NCBI GenBank assembly: GCA_903890265.1
Contig: CAITAM010000443.1
Location: 1-38,590 of the forward strand
Reading direction: 5' to 3'
Origin: an uncultured Pseudomonadota bacterium
GTDB lineage: Bacteria; Pseudomonadota; Gammaproteobacteria; Steroidobacterales; Steroidobacteraceae
DNA: 38,590 nucleotides
Within the stretch, counting starts at the first letter, position 1, and the number at the start of each line of letters is the position of its first letter. The notes beneath the pieces are model-generated. The model was given only the letters and a program-made list of their open reading frames with translations, made no database searches and was not told the origin of the DNA. Positions 11,692 to 19,882 of the stretch are shown here, in pieces. Both the position numbers and the translations under genes were made by a program.

Positions 11692-14600
11692 ATGAACTAT
11701 CGGCAACTACTCGGCAGCTTGGCAGCCAGGCGCGCGCGACTGCAGCGCAGGGTGGCGGCTTGCCTCGCAGCGGCCGCCCTCGTGGCCGCGTGGCCGGCGC
11801 TGTCCGCGGAACCCGGTGCCGATGCCCGACCCATACCGTTCGAGCACCTGACCGCAGCCGATGGACTGCCGCAGGGGACCGTGCACTCGACGATCGAGGA
11901 CTCCCAGGGGTTCATCTGGATCGGTACCGAGGACGGCCTCGTCCGCTTCGACGGCAGGGAAGTCTATCGTTACGCCCACTCGCCGCGGGACCGGGCCGGC
12001 TTGCCGGGCAGTTTCGTGCAGAAGATCGTCGAGGACGCGAAGCACGACCTCTGGATCGCGTTACCGGGCGCCGGCGTCGCGCACTGGAGTCGCGCCACCG
12101 ACACGTTCCGTGTCTACGGCCACGCGAGGAGCTCATCACCCGGGCTGTCCAGCGACAGCGTCAGCGCCATCGCGTTCGACCCGCAGGGCCGGCTGTGGAT
12201 CGGTACCAAGGACACCGGCATCGACGTCCTCGATCCGGCAACCGAAAAAGTCACGCACCTCGGCCACGACTCGAACGTGCTCGATTCCCTGCGCAGCGAT
12301 CACGTCACGGCCCTGTTGTGGGACGCCACCAACACGCTCTGGGTGGGCACCGAGACCGGGCTCGACCGGCTGAAGCAGGGCGGCAGGGGCTTCGTCCACG
12401 CCGATCCGCTGCGCGGCGCCGCCGACACCGAAGTCCGCCAGATCGTCCGCGACCGCTCGGGCAGCATCTGGGTGGCGACCGACGGCGCCGGCCTCGTCCG
12501 GCTCGATGCCGCGGGCAATCTCGAACGCGCCTACCGTCACTCCGCCGGTGATCCGGCGTCACTGGCCAGTGATGTCGTGCGCACCGTGCTCGAGGACAGC
12601 GAAGGCCATATCTGGATTGGTACGGCCGACGGACTCGATCTCCTCGACCGGCGTTCCAACCGCTTCGCCCACTACCGGCACGACGCCGGGGACCCCGCCT
12701 CGCTGCGGGACTCCGACATCCTCTCGCTGTACGAGGGCACCGGCGGGCTCATGTGGGTGGGTACGCGCAGTGGCGGTGTCAGCCGGTGGAACCGGCACGG
12801 CTGGGAGCTCGGCGCTCAGCGCCCGGAGTGGCTGGCCGGTGGCGGCGTCACGGCCTTTGCCGACGGGCCCGGGCGCTCGCTCTGGGTCGCGTCACTCGGC
12901 CGCGGGCTCGCGAGGCTCGATCCCGAGACCGGTGCGTGGACGAATATCGACACGGTGGTCGGCCGGCGCGATGCGCTGGGCGAGCGCAACGTCATGGCGG
13001 TGCATCTCGACCGCCACGGCGCGCTGTGGATCGGCACCATGAAAAACGGCCTGAAGACCCTCTCCGCCGACGGCCACCTCAGCAGTTTTCCGGTTCGTCC
13101 CGGTGACCCCTACGCGACGAGCGCGGCGGGGATTCAGACGATCTACGAGGCAGGCGACGGCCGGCTCTGGGTGGGCCTGCACGGCGGCGGCGTCAATATC
13201 GTCGACCCCGAGTCCGGGCGCGTCGTCCAGCTGCCGTTTGCGAAGGACGAGCCTGGCGCGATCAGCGCGCCGGACGTCACCGCCATCGCCCAGGACCAGA
13301 CCGGCAACTTCTGGGTCGGCACGGAGTCCGGTGGCCTGAACCTCGTCGACCGGAACGGTCGCGTGCAGCGCGTGTTCCGCCACGACCCGGATGACCCGAC
13401 CAGCCTGTCGTCGAATACGATCTACGCGCTCATGGTGGACTCCGAGGGGCGGGTGTGGGTGACGCCGGAGAGCGGCGGCCTGCAGCAGATTGCCGGCACC
13501 AGTAACGCGCCGAACACCATCCGCTTCATGAGCATTGCCACGGGCGGCACGCTCGGCAGCGACCAGATCTACGGCATCCTCGAAGACACCACCGGGCGAC
13601 TGTGGCTGAGCGGCAACGCGGGGCTGACGCGTTACGACCCGCGCGACCGCTCGGTGAAGTCCTTCCATGTCGAGCAGGGTGCGCAGGGCGAGGAGTTCAA
13701 CTACAACGCCTACCACCAGCTGCGCGATGGGCGCCTCTGCTTCGGCGGCCCGGGTGGCTTCAACGTGTTCGACCCAACCAAGCTGACGGAGCATGCGGAG
13801 CCGCCGCGGGTCGCGCTGACCTCGATTGCCGTCATGGGCCGCCCTATCGAGCACAAGCTTCCCTACTGGGAAATCGATCATGTCGATCTGAGTGCCGACG
13901 CGAGCATCGTCTCGCTCGATTTCGCGGCGCTGGACTTCACGTCGATCAAGCGCAACCAGCTTTCCTACCGGATGGCTGGCCTGACCGACACCTGGATCGA
14001 CCTTGGCACACAGACCCGCATAACGCTGACAAACCTCGAGCCCGGCGACCACGTCCTCGAGGTGCGCGGGGCAAGCCGCAATTCCGGCTGGTCCAAATCG
14101 CCGCTCCGGCTGCAGATCCATCGCGAGCCGCCGTTCTGGCGTTCGCCGCTGGCCTACGCCTCCTATGCCCTGCTCTCGCTGGCACTGATCGCGTGGCTCC
14201 TGCAACTGCAGCGCAACCGCACCCGCGCCACGCTGCAGGCGCAGGCGCGCCTCGAGGCCGAGGTCGCTGCCCGGACCCGTGACCTGCAGGAAACCAACCG
14301 CGAACTGCAGCTGGCCGCGCAGGCCCGAAGCAGCATCCTTGCCCGCATGAGCCATGAGCTTCGGACACCGATGAACGGCGTCGTCGGCATGACGGAACTG
14401 CTGCTGCGGACCCCGCAGAGCACCACGCAGGAGCGCTTGACGCGCACCATCCGTTCGTCGGCGGATCTGCTGCTGCACATCCTGAATGACCTTCTCGATT
14501 TGTCGAAGGCGCAGGCGGACAAGATCAAGCTCGAGTCGCTGCCGCTCGACATCGGCCTCATCCTCGAAGAGTCGGCGGCACTTTTCACCGGTGCGGCACG

Positions 14601-16242
14601 CGAGAAGAACGTCGATCTCGTCGTCTGCCCGCCACTCGTCCCGGCCCGCACGCTGATCGGCGATCCGCTGCGCATTCGCCAGATCCTCCTCAACCTGATC
14701 GGCAACGCCGTGAAGTTCACCGATTACGGTGAGGTGGTCGCCTGCGCCGATATCGAGCAGGTCAACGACGACCGGGCCCAGCTCGTGCTTACCGTCACCG
14801 ATACCGGCATCGGCATGGACCCGGACGCGATCGAGCGGGTCTTCGAGCCGTTCGCGCAGGCCGATGAGTCAACGACCCGCCGCTTCGGCGGCACGGGCCT
14901 CGGGCTTGCGATCTGCCGCGAGCTGTCGCGCCTGATGGACGGCACCATCACGGTCGAGAGCACCCCGGGGCGCGGCTCCAAGTTCATCGTCAAGCTGCAG
15001 CTGGCGTCGGCAGGCATCGAGGTCGGCAGCCTGGCGAATGCGCCGCTGCGGGGGTCGGTCGTCATTCTGTCGCACAGCCCATCGCTCGCCGACGCGCTGG
15101 CCCGCCAAATCAGCAACTTCGGCCTGCGCCGCATGAGCCCGTCGGGCGGCCTCGGCGACCCGTTCGTCGGCGCAGGCGCCCTGATCGTCGATGCATCGAC
15201 GCACGCGCCGGATCTGCGCAAGTTCGTCGCTGAATCGGATCCGCGACTGTCGAGTCTGGTCGTGATCGCGACCGCCGCCGAGGCTGCCGCGCTCGGGCTG
15301 TCGGCGCGCCTGTCGCCGGCGCAGATCGTCGCTCGTCCGGTGCCGCGCGACGCACTCTACAGCGCGATCTACTATGCCACCCACGGTACGCATGACGCGC
15401 TGGCGGGCGATGCCTCGTCGACCAGCACGCGCCTGCCGATGATGCGCGGGCACGTCCTCGTCGTCGAAGACGACGCGGTCAACGCGGAAGTTGCGCTGGG
15501 CTACCTTGAGGCTCTCGGCTGTTCCTCGGTGTGGGTGCAGTCGGGCGCGCTTGCCGTCGAGCGCTTCACGACGGACAGCTACGACCTCGTGCTGATGGAT
15601 CTCAACATGCCGGACATGGACGGGTTCGAGACCGCGCGGCGCCTGCGCGCACTCGGCGAGTCGCGCCGGCGCATCCCCATCGTGGCACTGACGGCGCACG
15701 ATCGCGCCCGATTCGGCGACGCCTGCACGCAGGCCGGCATGGACGACATCCTGACCAAGCCGTACACCTTCGACGGCTGTGCGTCCATGCTGCGCCGCTG
15801 GCTCGGTCCGACCGGCGACCAGGTCGATGCGACCGGCGAGCGGCCGGCGCCTTTCGTGCTCGGCGCGGCGGACTACGACAGTCTCGATGTCGTCGACCCC
15901 GCGGTCGCGGACCAGCTGCACGCGGTCGTCGCCAAGGGCGCCGCCAGCCTCTACGCACGCCTGACGGACCTGTTCTGTTCGATCTCGCCCGCCGAGCTTG
16001 AGCGACTGAACGGGGCACTCGCGTGCGGCGACCTCGCCACCGCCGGTGCGATCTGCCACCGGCTTCGTGCAAGCTCCGGAAATCTCGGCGCGCTCGCGTT
16101 CTCGCGCGCGGTGGGTGAACTCGAGGAGCGCTGTGACGCCGGGGACCTCGAGGGAGCACTCGCCATCAACACGCTGGTGACCCGTGCGCATCCGCACCTC
16201 CTCGCGGCGATCCGCGCGAATCTGCTGCGGGCGAGCGCCTGA
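11692..16242 (+). CDS. Membrane hybrid histidine kinase with double propeller sensor, receiver and Hpt
   Basis: This 1516-residue sensor kinase has all relay parts in one chain. A signal peptide ends near residue 40. About thirteen W-[IV]-G-T type propeller repeats follow, enough for two seven-bladed propellers in the periplasm, then a Y_Y_Y domain (about 700-815). One membrane helix lies at about 818-840. The dimerisation domain has the phosphorylated His888 in SHELRTPMNG; the ATPase domain shows LIGNAVKFTD, DTGIGMD and GGTGLGLAI. A first receiver-like segment (about 1120-1230) lacks the acidic pocket. A normal receiver follows with Asp1303 in LMDLNMPDMDG, then a C-terminal Hpt domain with His1456 in CHRLRASSGNLGA. 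The final response regulator is not next to it. The ligand is unknown; such propeller sensors often sense glycans or oligomers. Confidence 0.9.
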   Translation: MNYRQLLGSLAARRARLQRRVAACLAAAALVAAWPALSAEPGADARPIPFEHLTAADGLPQGTVHSTIEDSQGFIWIGTEDGLVRFDGREVYRYAHSPRDRAGLPGSFVQKIVEDAKHDLWIALPGAGVAHWSRATDTFRVYGHARSSSPGLSSDSVSAIAFDPQGRLWIGTKDTGIDVLDPATEKVTHLGHDSNVLDSLRSDHVTALLWDATNTLWVGTETGLDRLKQGGRGFVHADPLRGAADTEVRQIVRDRSGSIWVATDGAGLVRLDAAGNLERAYRHSAGDPASLASDVVRTVLEDSEGHIWIGTADGLDLLDRRSNRFAHYRHDAGDPASLRDSDILSLYEGTGGLMWVGTRSGGVSRWNRHGWELGAQRPEWLAGGGVTAFADGPGRSLWVASLGRGLARLDPETGAWTNIDTVVGRRDALGERNVMAVHLDRHGALWIGTMKNGLKTLSADGHLSSFPVRPGDPYATSAAGIQTIYEAGDGRLWVGLHGGGVNIVDPESGRVVQLPFAKDEPGAISAPDVTAIAQDQTGNFWVGTESGGLNLVDRNGRVQRVFRHDPDDPTSLSSNTIYALMVDSEGRVWVTPESGGLQQIAGTSNAPNTIRFMSIATGGTLGSDQIYGILEDTTGRLWLSGNAGLTRYDPRDRSVKSFHVEQGAQGEEFNYNAYHQLRDGRLCFGGPGGFNVFDPTKLTEHAEPPRVALTSIAVMGRPIEHKLPYWEIDHVDLSADASIVSLDFAALDFTSIKRNQLSYRMAGLTDTWIDLGTQTRITLTNLEPGDHVLEVRGASRNSGWSKSPLRLQIHREPPFWRSPLAYASYALLSLALIAWLLQLQRNRTRATLQAQARLEAEVAARTRDLQETNRELQLAAQARSSILARMSHELRTPMNGVVGMTELLLRTPQSTTQERLTRTIRSSADLLLHILNDLLDLSKAQADKIKLESLPLDIGLILEESAALFTGAAREKNVDLVVCPPLVPARTLIGDPLRIRQILLNLIGNAVKFTDYGEVVACADIEQVNDDRAQLVLTVTDTGIGMDPDAIERVFEPFAQADESTTRRFGGTGLGLAICRELSRLMDGTITVESTPGRGSKFIVKLQLASAGIEVGSLANAPLRGSVVILSHSPSLADALARQISNFGLRRMSPSGGLGDPFVGAGALIVDASTHAPDLRKFVAESDPRLSSLVVIATAAEAAALGLSARLSPAQIVARPVPRDALYSAIYYATHGTHDALAGDASSTSTRLPMMRGHVLVVEDDAVNAEVALGYLEALGCSSVWVQSGALAVERFTTDSYDLVLMDLNMPDMDGFETARRLRALGESRRRIPIVALTAHDRARFGDACTQAGMDDILTKPYTFDGCASMLRRWLGPTGDQVDATGERPAPFVLGAADYDSLDVVDPAVADQLHAVVAKGAASLYARLTDLFCSISPAELERLNGALACGDLATAGAICHRLRASSGNLGALAFSRAVGELEERCDAGDLEGALAINTLVTRAHPHLLAAIRANLLRASA

Positions 16243-16329
16243 CGGCCGCGCCGAGACAGGCCCCTATCCATCGGGTAGCCTTTGCCGCTGCAGGCAGCGT
16301 GCCTGGGGCGCGAAGCGGTGAGGCAGGCC

Positions 16330-18186
16330 ATGGGCGACGGAATCAGCCGACGGGATTTCATGAACGGCGTCGCCTTTGCGGCCGCCGCCGGCGGTCTCGC
16401 CGTTCCGGGCGCGGTCCTCGCCGGTGACGAGGGCTATCCGCCGGCCCGAACCGGGCTGCGTGGCAGCCACCCGGGATCGTTCGAGGTCGCGCACAGCCTG
16501 CGGGACGGCCAGCGACCGGATTACTCGGGCGTGGTCCCTGACCAGCATTACGACGTCGTCATCGTCGGTGCGGGCCTGTCGGGTCTCGCCGCCGCCTACT
16601 ACCTGCGCCAGCATCAGCCCCGTTCGAGGGTCCTGCTGCTGGACACCAATGACGACTTCGGTGGCCACGCCAAGCGTAACGAGCTGACGGTCGACGGCCG
16701 GCTGCGAATCGGCTACGGCGGCACGCAGTCGATCGACGGACCGAAGAAGAACTATTCGCCCGTCGCACGGCGGCTGCTGGATGACCTTGGCATCCGGCTG
16801 GAGCGATTCAACACCGCCTACGACTCGTCGGTGTACGAACGGCACGGCCTGACCCGGGGCACTTTCTTCAAGGCCGAGAAATTCGGCACCGACCGACTGG
16901 TCCGGCAGACATTCGGTCGCTGGGACGACGTGTACGAGGGTCTGCCGCCGGGCCAGGAGGACCGCCTGCGGGCCTACCTCTCCGAGGTGCCGGTGAGCGA
17001 CGCGGCGCGCCGCAAGCTGGAGGAGATGTACCTGTCGGAGCGGGACGTACTCGCCGGCCACAGCCCGGAGGAATGCCAGCGCATCCTGAACTCGATGAGC
17101 TGCGCCGACTTCCTGCGCCGTTACTGGGATGCCACCGACGAGGTCATCGCCGTGCTGCAGACCCGCACCCACTCGCTGTGGGCGGTCGGCATCGATGCGG
17201 TCCCGGCCAGCATGACGCGCGGCATGCCGGGCTTTCGCGGCATCCGGGTCCCCGACGCCGAGCAGAACGACGAGCCGTACATCTACCACTTCCCCGACGG
17301 GAACGCGTCGATCGCGCGACTGCTGGTTCGCCGGCTGCTGCCGGCGTCGATTCCGGGCCACACGATGGAGGACATCGTCACGGCACGGGTCGATTACGCC
17401 GCCCTCGACAGCCCCGGCGCACCGGTCGCCATCCGGCTGAACTCAACCGCCGTCGCGGTGAAAAACACGCCCTCCGGCGTCGAGCTGACCTACGTCCACC
17501 GGGGGGTGCCGCGCAAGGTCACGGCGGGCCACGCGATCCTGGCCTGCTACCACGCGATCGTGCCTTATCTCACCGCCGGCGAGATCGACGCCGAACAGGC
17601 ACGGGCGATGCACGACAACGTGCGGGCACCGCTCGTCTACGTCACGCTCGGTGTCCGCAACTGGCGTGCCTTCAAGAATCTGGGCGTCGCCTACATCGCC
17701 AATCCCGGCGGCAAGTACGAGGTGTATCTCGACTACCCCGTCAGCCTCGGCGCGTACCAGTTCTCGCGCGGTCCGGACGAGCCGACCTGCCTGCACCTCG
17801 AGCACACGCCGTGCCTGCCCAACAGCGGGCTCGACATGCGCGGCCAGTACCGGGCGGGGCGGGCGTGGCTGTACGCGGCTTCCTTCGAGGAGATGGAAGC
17901 CGATATCCGCGACGAGCTGACGCGGATGCTGGGCGCGGGCGGATTCGACTTCGATCGCGACGTGGCCGGCATCACGATCAATCGCTGGCCGCACGGCTAC
18001 GCCTATTCGCCCACGCCGCTCTACGACCCGACTCCCGTCCAGGAAGCGCGCGCGGAACGGGCCCGGCGCCGCATCGGACGAATCTCCATGGCCGGCTCGG
18101 ACTCGGCGTGGCAGGCCTACACGAACGCGGCGATCGACGAGGCGCACCGCGCCGTGCTCGAAGTCACGGGCCGGGCGCGCGTCTGA
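16330..18186 (+). CDS. Tat-exported FAD-dependent oxidoreductase, spermidine dehydrogenase-like
   Basis: The protein (618 residues) starts with a twin-arginine signal, SRRDFMNGVAFAAAAGGLAVPG, so it should be folded with its cofactor and exported to the periplasm. The FAD-binding Rossmann motif follows at about residue 75, YDVVIVGAGLSGLAAAYYLR. The YPPARTGLRGSHPGSFEVAHSLRDG stretch and FGGHAKRNE are, as I remember them, typical of proteins annotated as spermidine dehydrogenase SpdH. The ATG at 16330 is preferred over earlier ones because GAGG lies seven bases upstream and the Tat motif then sits at residue 7. The gene stands alone between the hybrid kinase and a convergent gene. An amine or polyamine substrate is likely from the family, but not shown here. 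Confidence 0.75.
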   Translation: MGDGISRRDFMNGVAFAAAAGGLAVPGAVLAGDEGYPPARTGLRGSHPGSFEVAHSLRDGQRPDYSGVVPDQHYDVVIVGAGLSGLAAAYYLRQHQPRSRVLLLDTNDDFGGHAKRNELTVDGRLRIGYGGTQSIDGPKKNYSPVARRLLDDLGIRLERFNTAYDSSVYERHGLTRGTFFKAEKFGTDRLVRQTFGRWDDVYEGLPPGQEDRLRAYLSEVPVSDAARRKLEEMYLSERDVLAGHSPEECQRILNSMSCADFLRRYWDATDEVIAVLQTRTHSLWAVGIDAVPASMTRGMPGFRGIRVPDAEQNDEPYIYHFPDGNASIARLLVRRLLPASIPGHTMEDIVTARVDYAALDSPGAPVAIRLNSTAVAVKNTPSGVELTYVHRGVPRKVTAGHAILACYHAIVPYLTAGEIDAEQARAMHDNVRAPLVYVTLGVRNWRAFKNLGVAYIANPGGKYEVYLDYPVSLGAYQFSRGPDEPTCLHLEHTPCLPNSGLDMRGQYRAGRAWLYAASFEEMEADIRDELTRMLGAGGFDFDRDVAGITINRWPHGYAYSPTPLYDPTPVQEARAERARRRIGRISMAGSDSAWQAYTNAAIDEAHRAVLEVTGRARV

Positions 18187-18189
18187 CCG

Positions 18190-18804
18190 TCAGCCGGCCC
18201 CGTTGAAGGCCAGCTGGCTGAAGGACCGTGACTCCGGGTCGTAGAGCACGCCCCAGAAGCTCGTGCCACCGTCGCAGGCGATGACGGGGGTCTGCTTCCA
18301 GTCGATGGCATCCGGCCCGGACGACGGGGGCTCGGGGAAACCGTTCACGTAGATGAGCCGCCGGCCGCCGCGGATCACGCCGGCGTACTGCCGGTAGTAC
18401 TTCAGTGCGTCGTCGAGCGCTGCCGAGGGGCTGCAGCAGGCCGCCGCGCGCTGGCCCTTGAGGTGCTTGAGGTCGGCCTCGAGGCGGCGCAGGTCACGGG
18501 CGCTCGGGACCCACGAACCGGTAATGCGCGGCACCGCCCGGGAGCACTGCTGGACGACCGCCGCCGCCTGGGCCTCGGGCAGCAGCACCGCGTGGACCGG
18601 CGGCGGCGGCGCGTGGGCGGCCAGGGCCGCCGGTGCCGTGGCAAGCGCCGACAGAATGGCAGCGCCGCAAAAAAAAGGCGCCGCTGGCCCGGGGGTACAG
18701 GCAGCGCGGCGCCGAGAGCGACCTTCAGGGGGAATGAAGATACAAGTGCTTCGAAGCAAGAGGCGTGCCAAGTCTGGGAAGGAAATAAAACCACCTAGAT
18801 TCAT
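18190..18804 (-). CDS. Small secreted protein of unknown function (start uncertain)
   Basis: The C-terminal 110 residues look like a real protein: TGSWVPSARDLRRLEADL, then a cysteine pair, then YYRQYAGVIRGGRRLIYVNGF and CDGGTSFWGVLYDPESRSFSQLAFNG. A signal-peptide-like stretch (FFCGAAILSALATAPAALA) precedes it. I do not recognise a named function. The start is unclear. The nearest ATG, at 18804, lies upstream of a strong sigma-54 promoter, and an intrinsic terminator with a run of eight T interrupts the region between promoter and signal sequence. Downstream of the T-run the frame offers only ATT (18657) or CTG (18654) before the signal peptide ends. It converges with the flavoprotein gene, leaving three bases between them. 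Confidence 0.5.
   Translation of the reverse strand: MNLGGFISFPDLARLLLRSTCIFIPPEGRSRRRAACTPGPAAPFFCGAAILSALATAPAALAAHAPPPPVHAVLLPEAQAAAVVQQCSRAVPRITGSWVPSARDLRRLEADLKHLKGQRAAACCSPSAALDDALKYYRQYAGVIRGGRRLIYVNGFPEPPSSGPDAIDWKQTPVIACDGGTSFWGVLYDPESRSFSQLAFNGAG
18669..18713 (-). terminator. Intrinsic terminator with T8 tail
   Basis: On the minus strand GGCGCCG (18713-18707) pairs with CGGCGCC (18683-18677), extended by CTG/CAG after a small bulge, and eight T residues follow directly (18676-18669). It is the only textbook rho-independent terminator I find in the window. It can end the candidate small RNA as well as read-through from the hydrolase gene, whose stop codon is about 185 bases upstream. 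Confidence 0.82.
18669..18744 (-). ncRNA. Candidate sigma-54-dependent small RNA with two C-rich loops
   Basis: Counting 12 bases from the -12 element, transcription would start near 18744 and run about 76 nt to the T-run. The RNA has a first hairpin (CUUCA/UGAAG, 18739-18723) with loop UUCCCCC and a second, terminating hairpin whose loop also contains CCCCC. The transcript has no ATG and no ribosome site. Small RNAs with C-rich loops in other proteobacteria bind G-rich ribosome sites, so regulation of translation in trans is a reasonable guess. The alternative is an attenuated leader for the secreted-protein gene. No transcript data are available to me. Confidence 0.55.
18755..18771 (-). promoter_or_regulatory. 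Sigma-54 (RpoN) promoter
   Basis: The minus strand reads TTGGCACGCCTCTTGCT. This agrees with the RpoN consensus YTGGCACG, four bases, TTGCW at every defined position, with GG and GC exactly ten bases apart. The predicted start is near 18744. Such promoters need an enhancer-binding activator bound roughly 80-150 bases upstream; inverted repeats lie at that distance (18842-18873). Confidence 0.75.
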
Positions 18805-18841
18805 AAAGTTAGGCCCGAACGCGATCCTATCCCAGCACTGC

Positions 18842-18873
18842 CCGATGTGCCCATCGGCGTCACTTTGTGACGC
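18842..18873. repeat. Two adjoining inverted repeats upstream of the sigma-54 promoter
   Basis: CCGATG/CATCGG (18842-18857, four-base spacer) is followed immediately by GCGTCAC/GTGACGC (18857-18873, spacer TTT). They lie about 100-130 bases upstream of the predicted sigma-54 start and just after the stop codon of the hydrolase gene. They could be activator binding sites or 3' hairpins of the hydrolase transcript. No T-run follows. Confidence 0.45.
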
Positions 18874-18898
18874 GTCGGGGCAGCGCCGGGTGAGCCGC

Positions 18899-19882
18899 TC
18901 AGGGTTCTCCTGCCGCCAGTTCGCCCGCCACCCAGGCGTCTGCCGCCGTCGGCCCGCGAAACGACACCATAAACCCGCAGTGCCCGCCACAGTGTGCCAC
19001 GTGCAGTCTCAGCGCACGGCCAGCCGGCAGGCGCTCGAGGTCGTCGGCGGCAATGATCGGGTCGTCGAGTGCGGCAAGGATACTGGATGGGACCGTGAGG
19101 GACGACAGCCGCTCGCCGGTCAGGGCGTAGCCGTCGAGGTAGCTCTGCAGCGACGGGAATCCGGTGTAGGCGTGAACCAGCCTCTCCGTCATCTCGGTCA
19201 GGGTCGCACCGCCGGCGTGACGGTCGATGTCAGCGTAAAGCCGCGGCCACGCCGCGGCCTTGGCACGCAGCGAGCGCCGCCATTTGCGAATGAAGTAACG
19301 CCGGTACACGCTCGGCCCCGCATCGAGACCGGCGAGGGTTCGCGCCGGATCCAGCACCGGACAAATGGCGAGGGCGCGGTCCACGGTGCCTGCGGGGGCG
19401 TCCGCGGCGACGCGAAGCGCGAAATTGCCGCCGAGCGAGAACCCGACCACCGCCAGGCGGGACGGCGCGTAACGCTCGCGCACGGCTCGGACGGCGCCGA
19501 TCACCTCGGCCAGCCGGCAGGAGTGGAATACGCCGGGGTTCAGCGCGACGCTGCCACCGTGATCGCGCAGGTTGAGGCGCACCACTGCATGGCCCGCGGC
19601 GTGCAGCGTGCCAGCCATCGACAGCACATAGGACGAGTCCGCACTGCCCTCCCAGCCGTGGATGACCACCGCCAGCGCTCGGCCGGCCTGGCCCGCGGCA
19701 TACCAGGCCGACAGGCGGTCGCCGTCACCGCAATCGAGGACCAGCGATTCGCTGCGCGCGAGGAGCGGCCTCGCCCGCGACTGCACGAACAAGCGGCGCG
19801 GCCCCTGGCTGACAAGGATCGTCTGCGCGTGCGGGCCGGCGATCCAGCGCGGCGGACTGAAGCGAAACGGCTGTCGGGTCAC
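18899..19882 (-). CDS. YheT-like alpha/beta hydrolase
   Basis: The 327 residues form an alpha/beta hydrolase of the YheT/ABHD1-3 group. The family N-terminus is recognisable (FSPPRWIAGPHAQTILVSQG). The oxyanion-hole strand is VVIHGWEGS, the nucleophile is S149 in GFSLGGN, an acidic residue follows in ALDDPII (about 273) and the histidine in GGHCGF (H301). Relatives are esterases or lipases with poorly known substrates. The start is a GTG whose last bases overlap the stop of the upstream response regulator gene (GTGA), so the two are coupled. Downstream lie paired inverted repeats and, 185 bases on, an intrinsic terminator. Confidence 0.88.
   Translation of the reverse strand: MTRQPFRFSPPRWIAGPHAQTILVSQGPRRLFVQSRARPLLARSESLVLDCGDGDRLSAWYAAGQAGRALAVVIHGWEGSADSSYVLSMAGTLHAAGHAVVRLNLRDHGGSVALNPGVFHSCRLAEVIGAVRAVRERYAPSRLAVVGFSLGGNFALRVAADAPAGTVDRALAICPVLDPARTLAGLDAGPSVYRRYFIRKWRRSLRAKAAAWPRLYADIDRHAGGATLTEMTERLVHAYTGFPSLQSYLDGYALTGERLSSLTVPSSILAALDDPIIAADDLERLPAGRALRLHVAHCGGHCGFMVSFRGPTAADAWVAGELAAGEP

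Noticed and set aside
18857-18873. TCAC-TTT-GTGA as a CRP site
   Set aside because: CRP sites read TGTGA, six bases, TCACA. Here the half-sites are in the opposite order and only three bases apart.
18733-18900. Plus-strand ATG after AGGGGGA at 18733, a possible small basic protein
   Set aside because: The G-run is the complement of the first C-rich loop of the candidate RNA and lies only one base from the ATG. The frame continues into antisense of the hydrolase gene and has no end of its own nearby.
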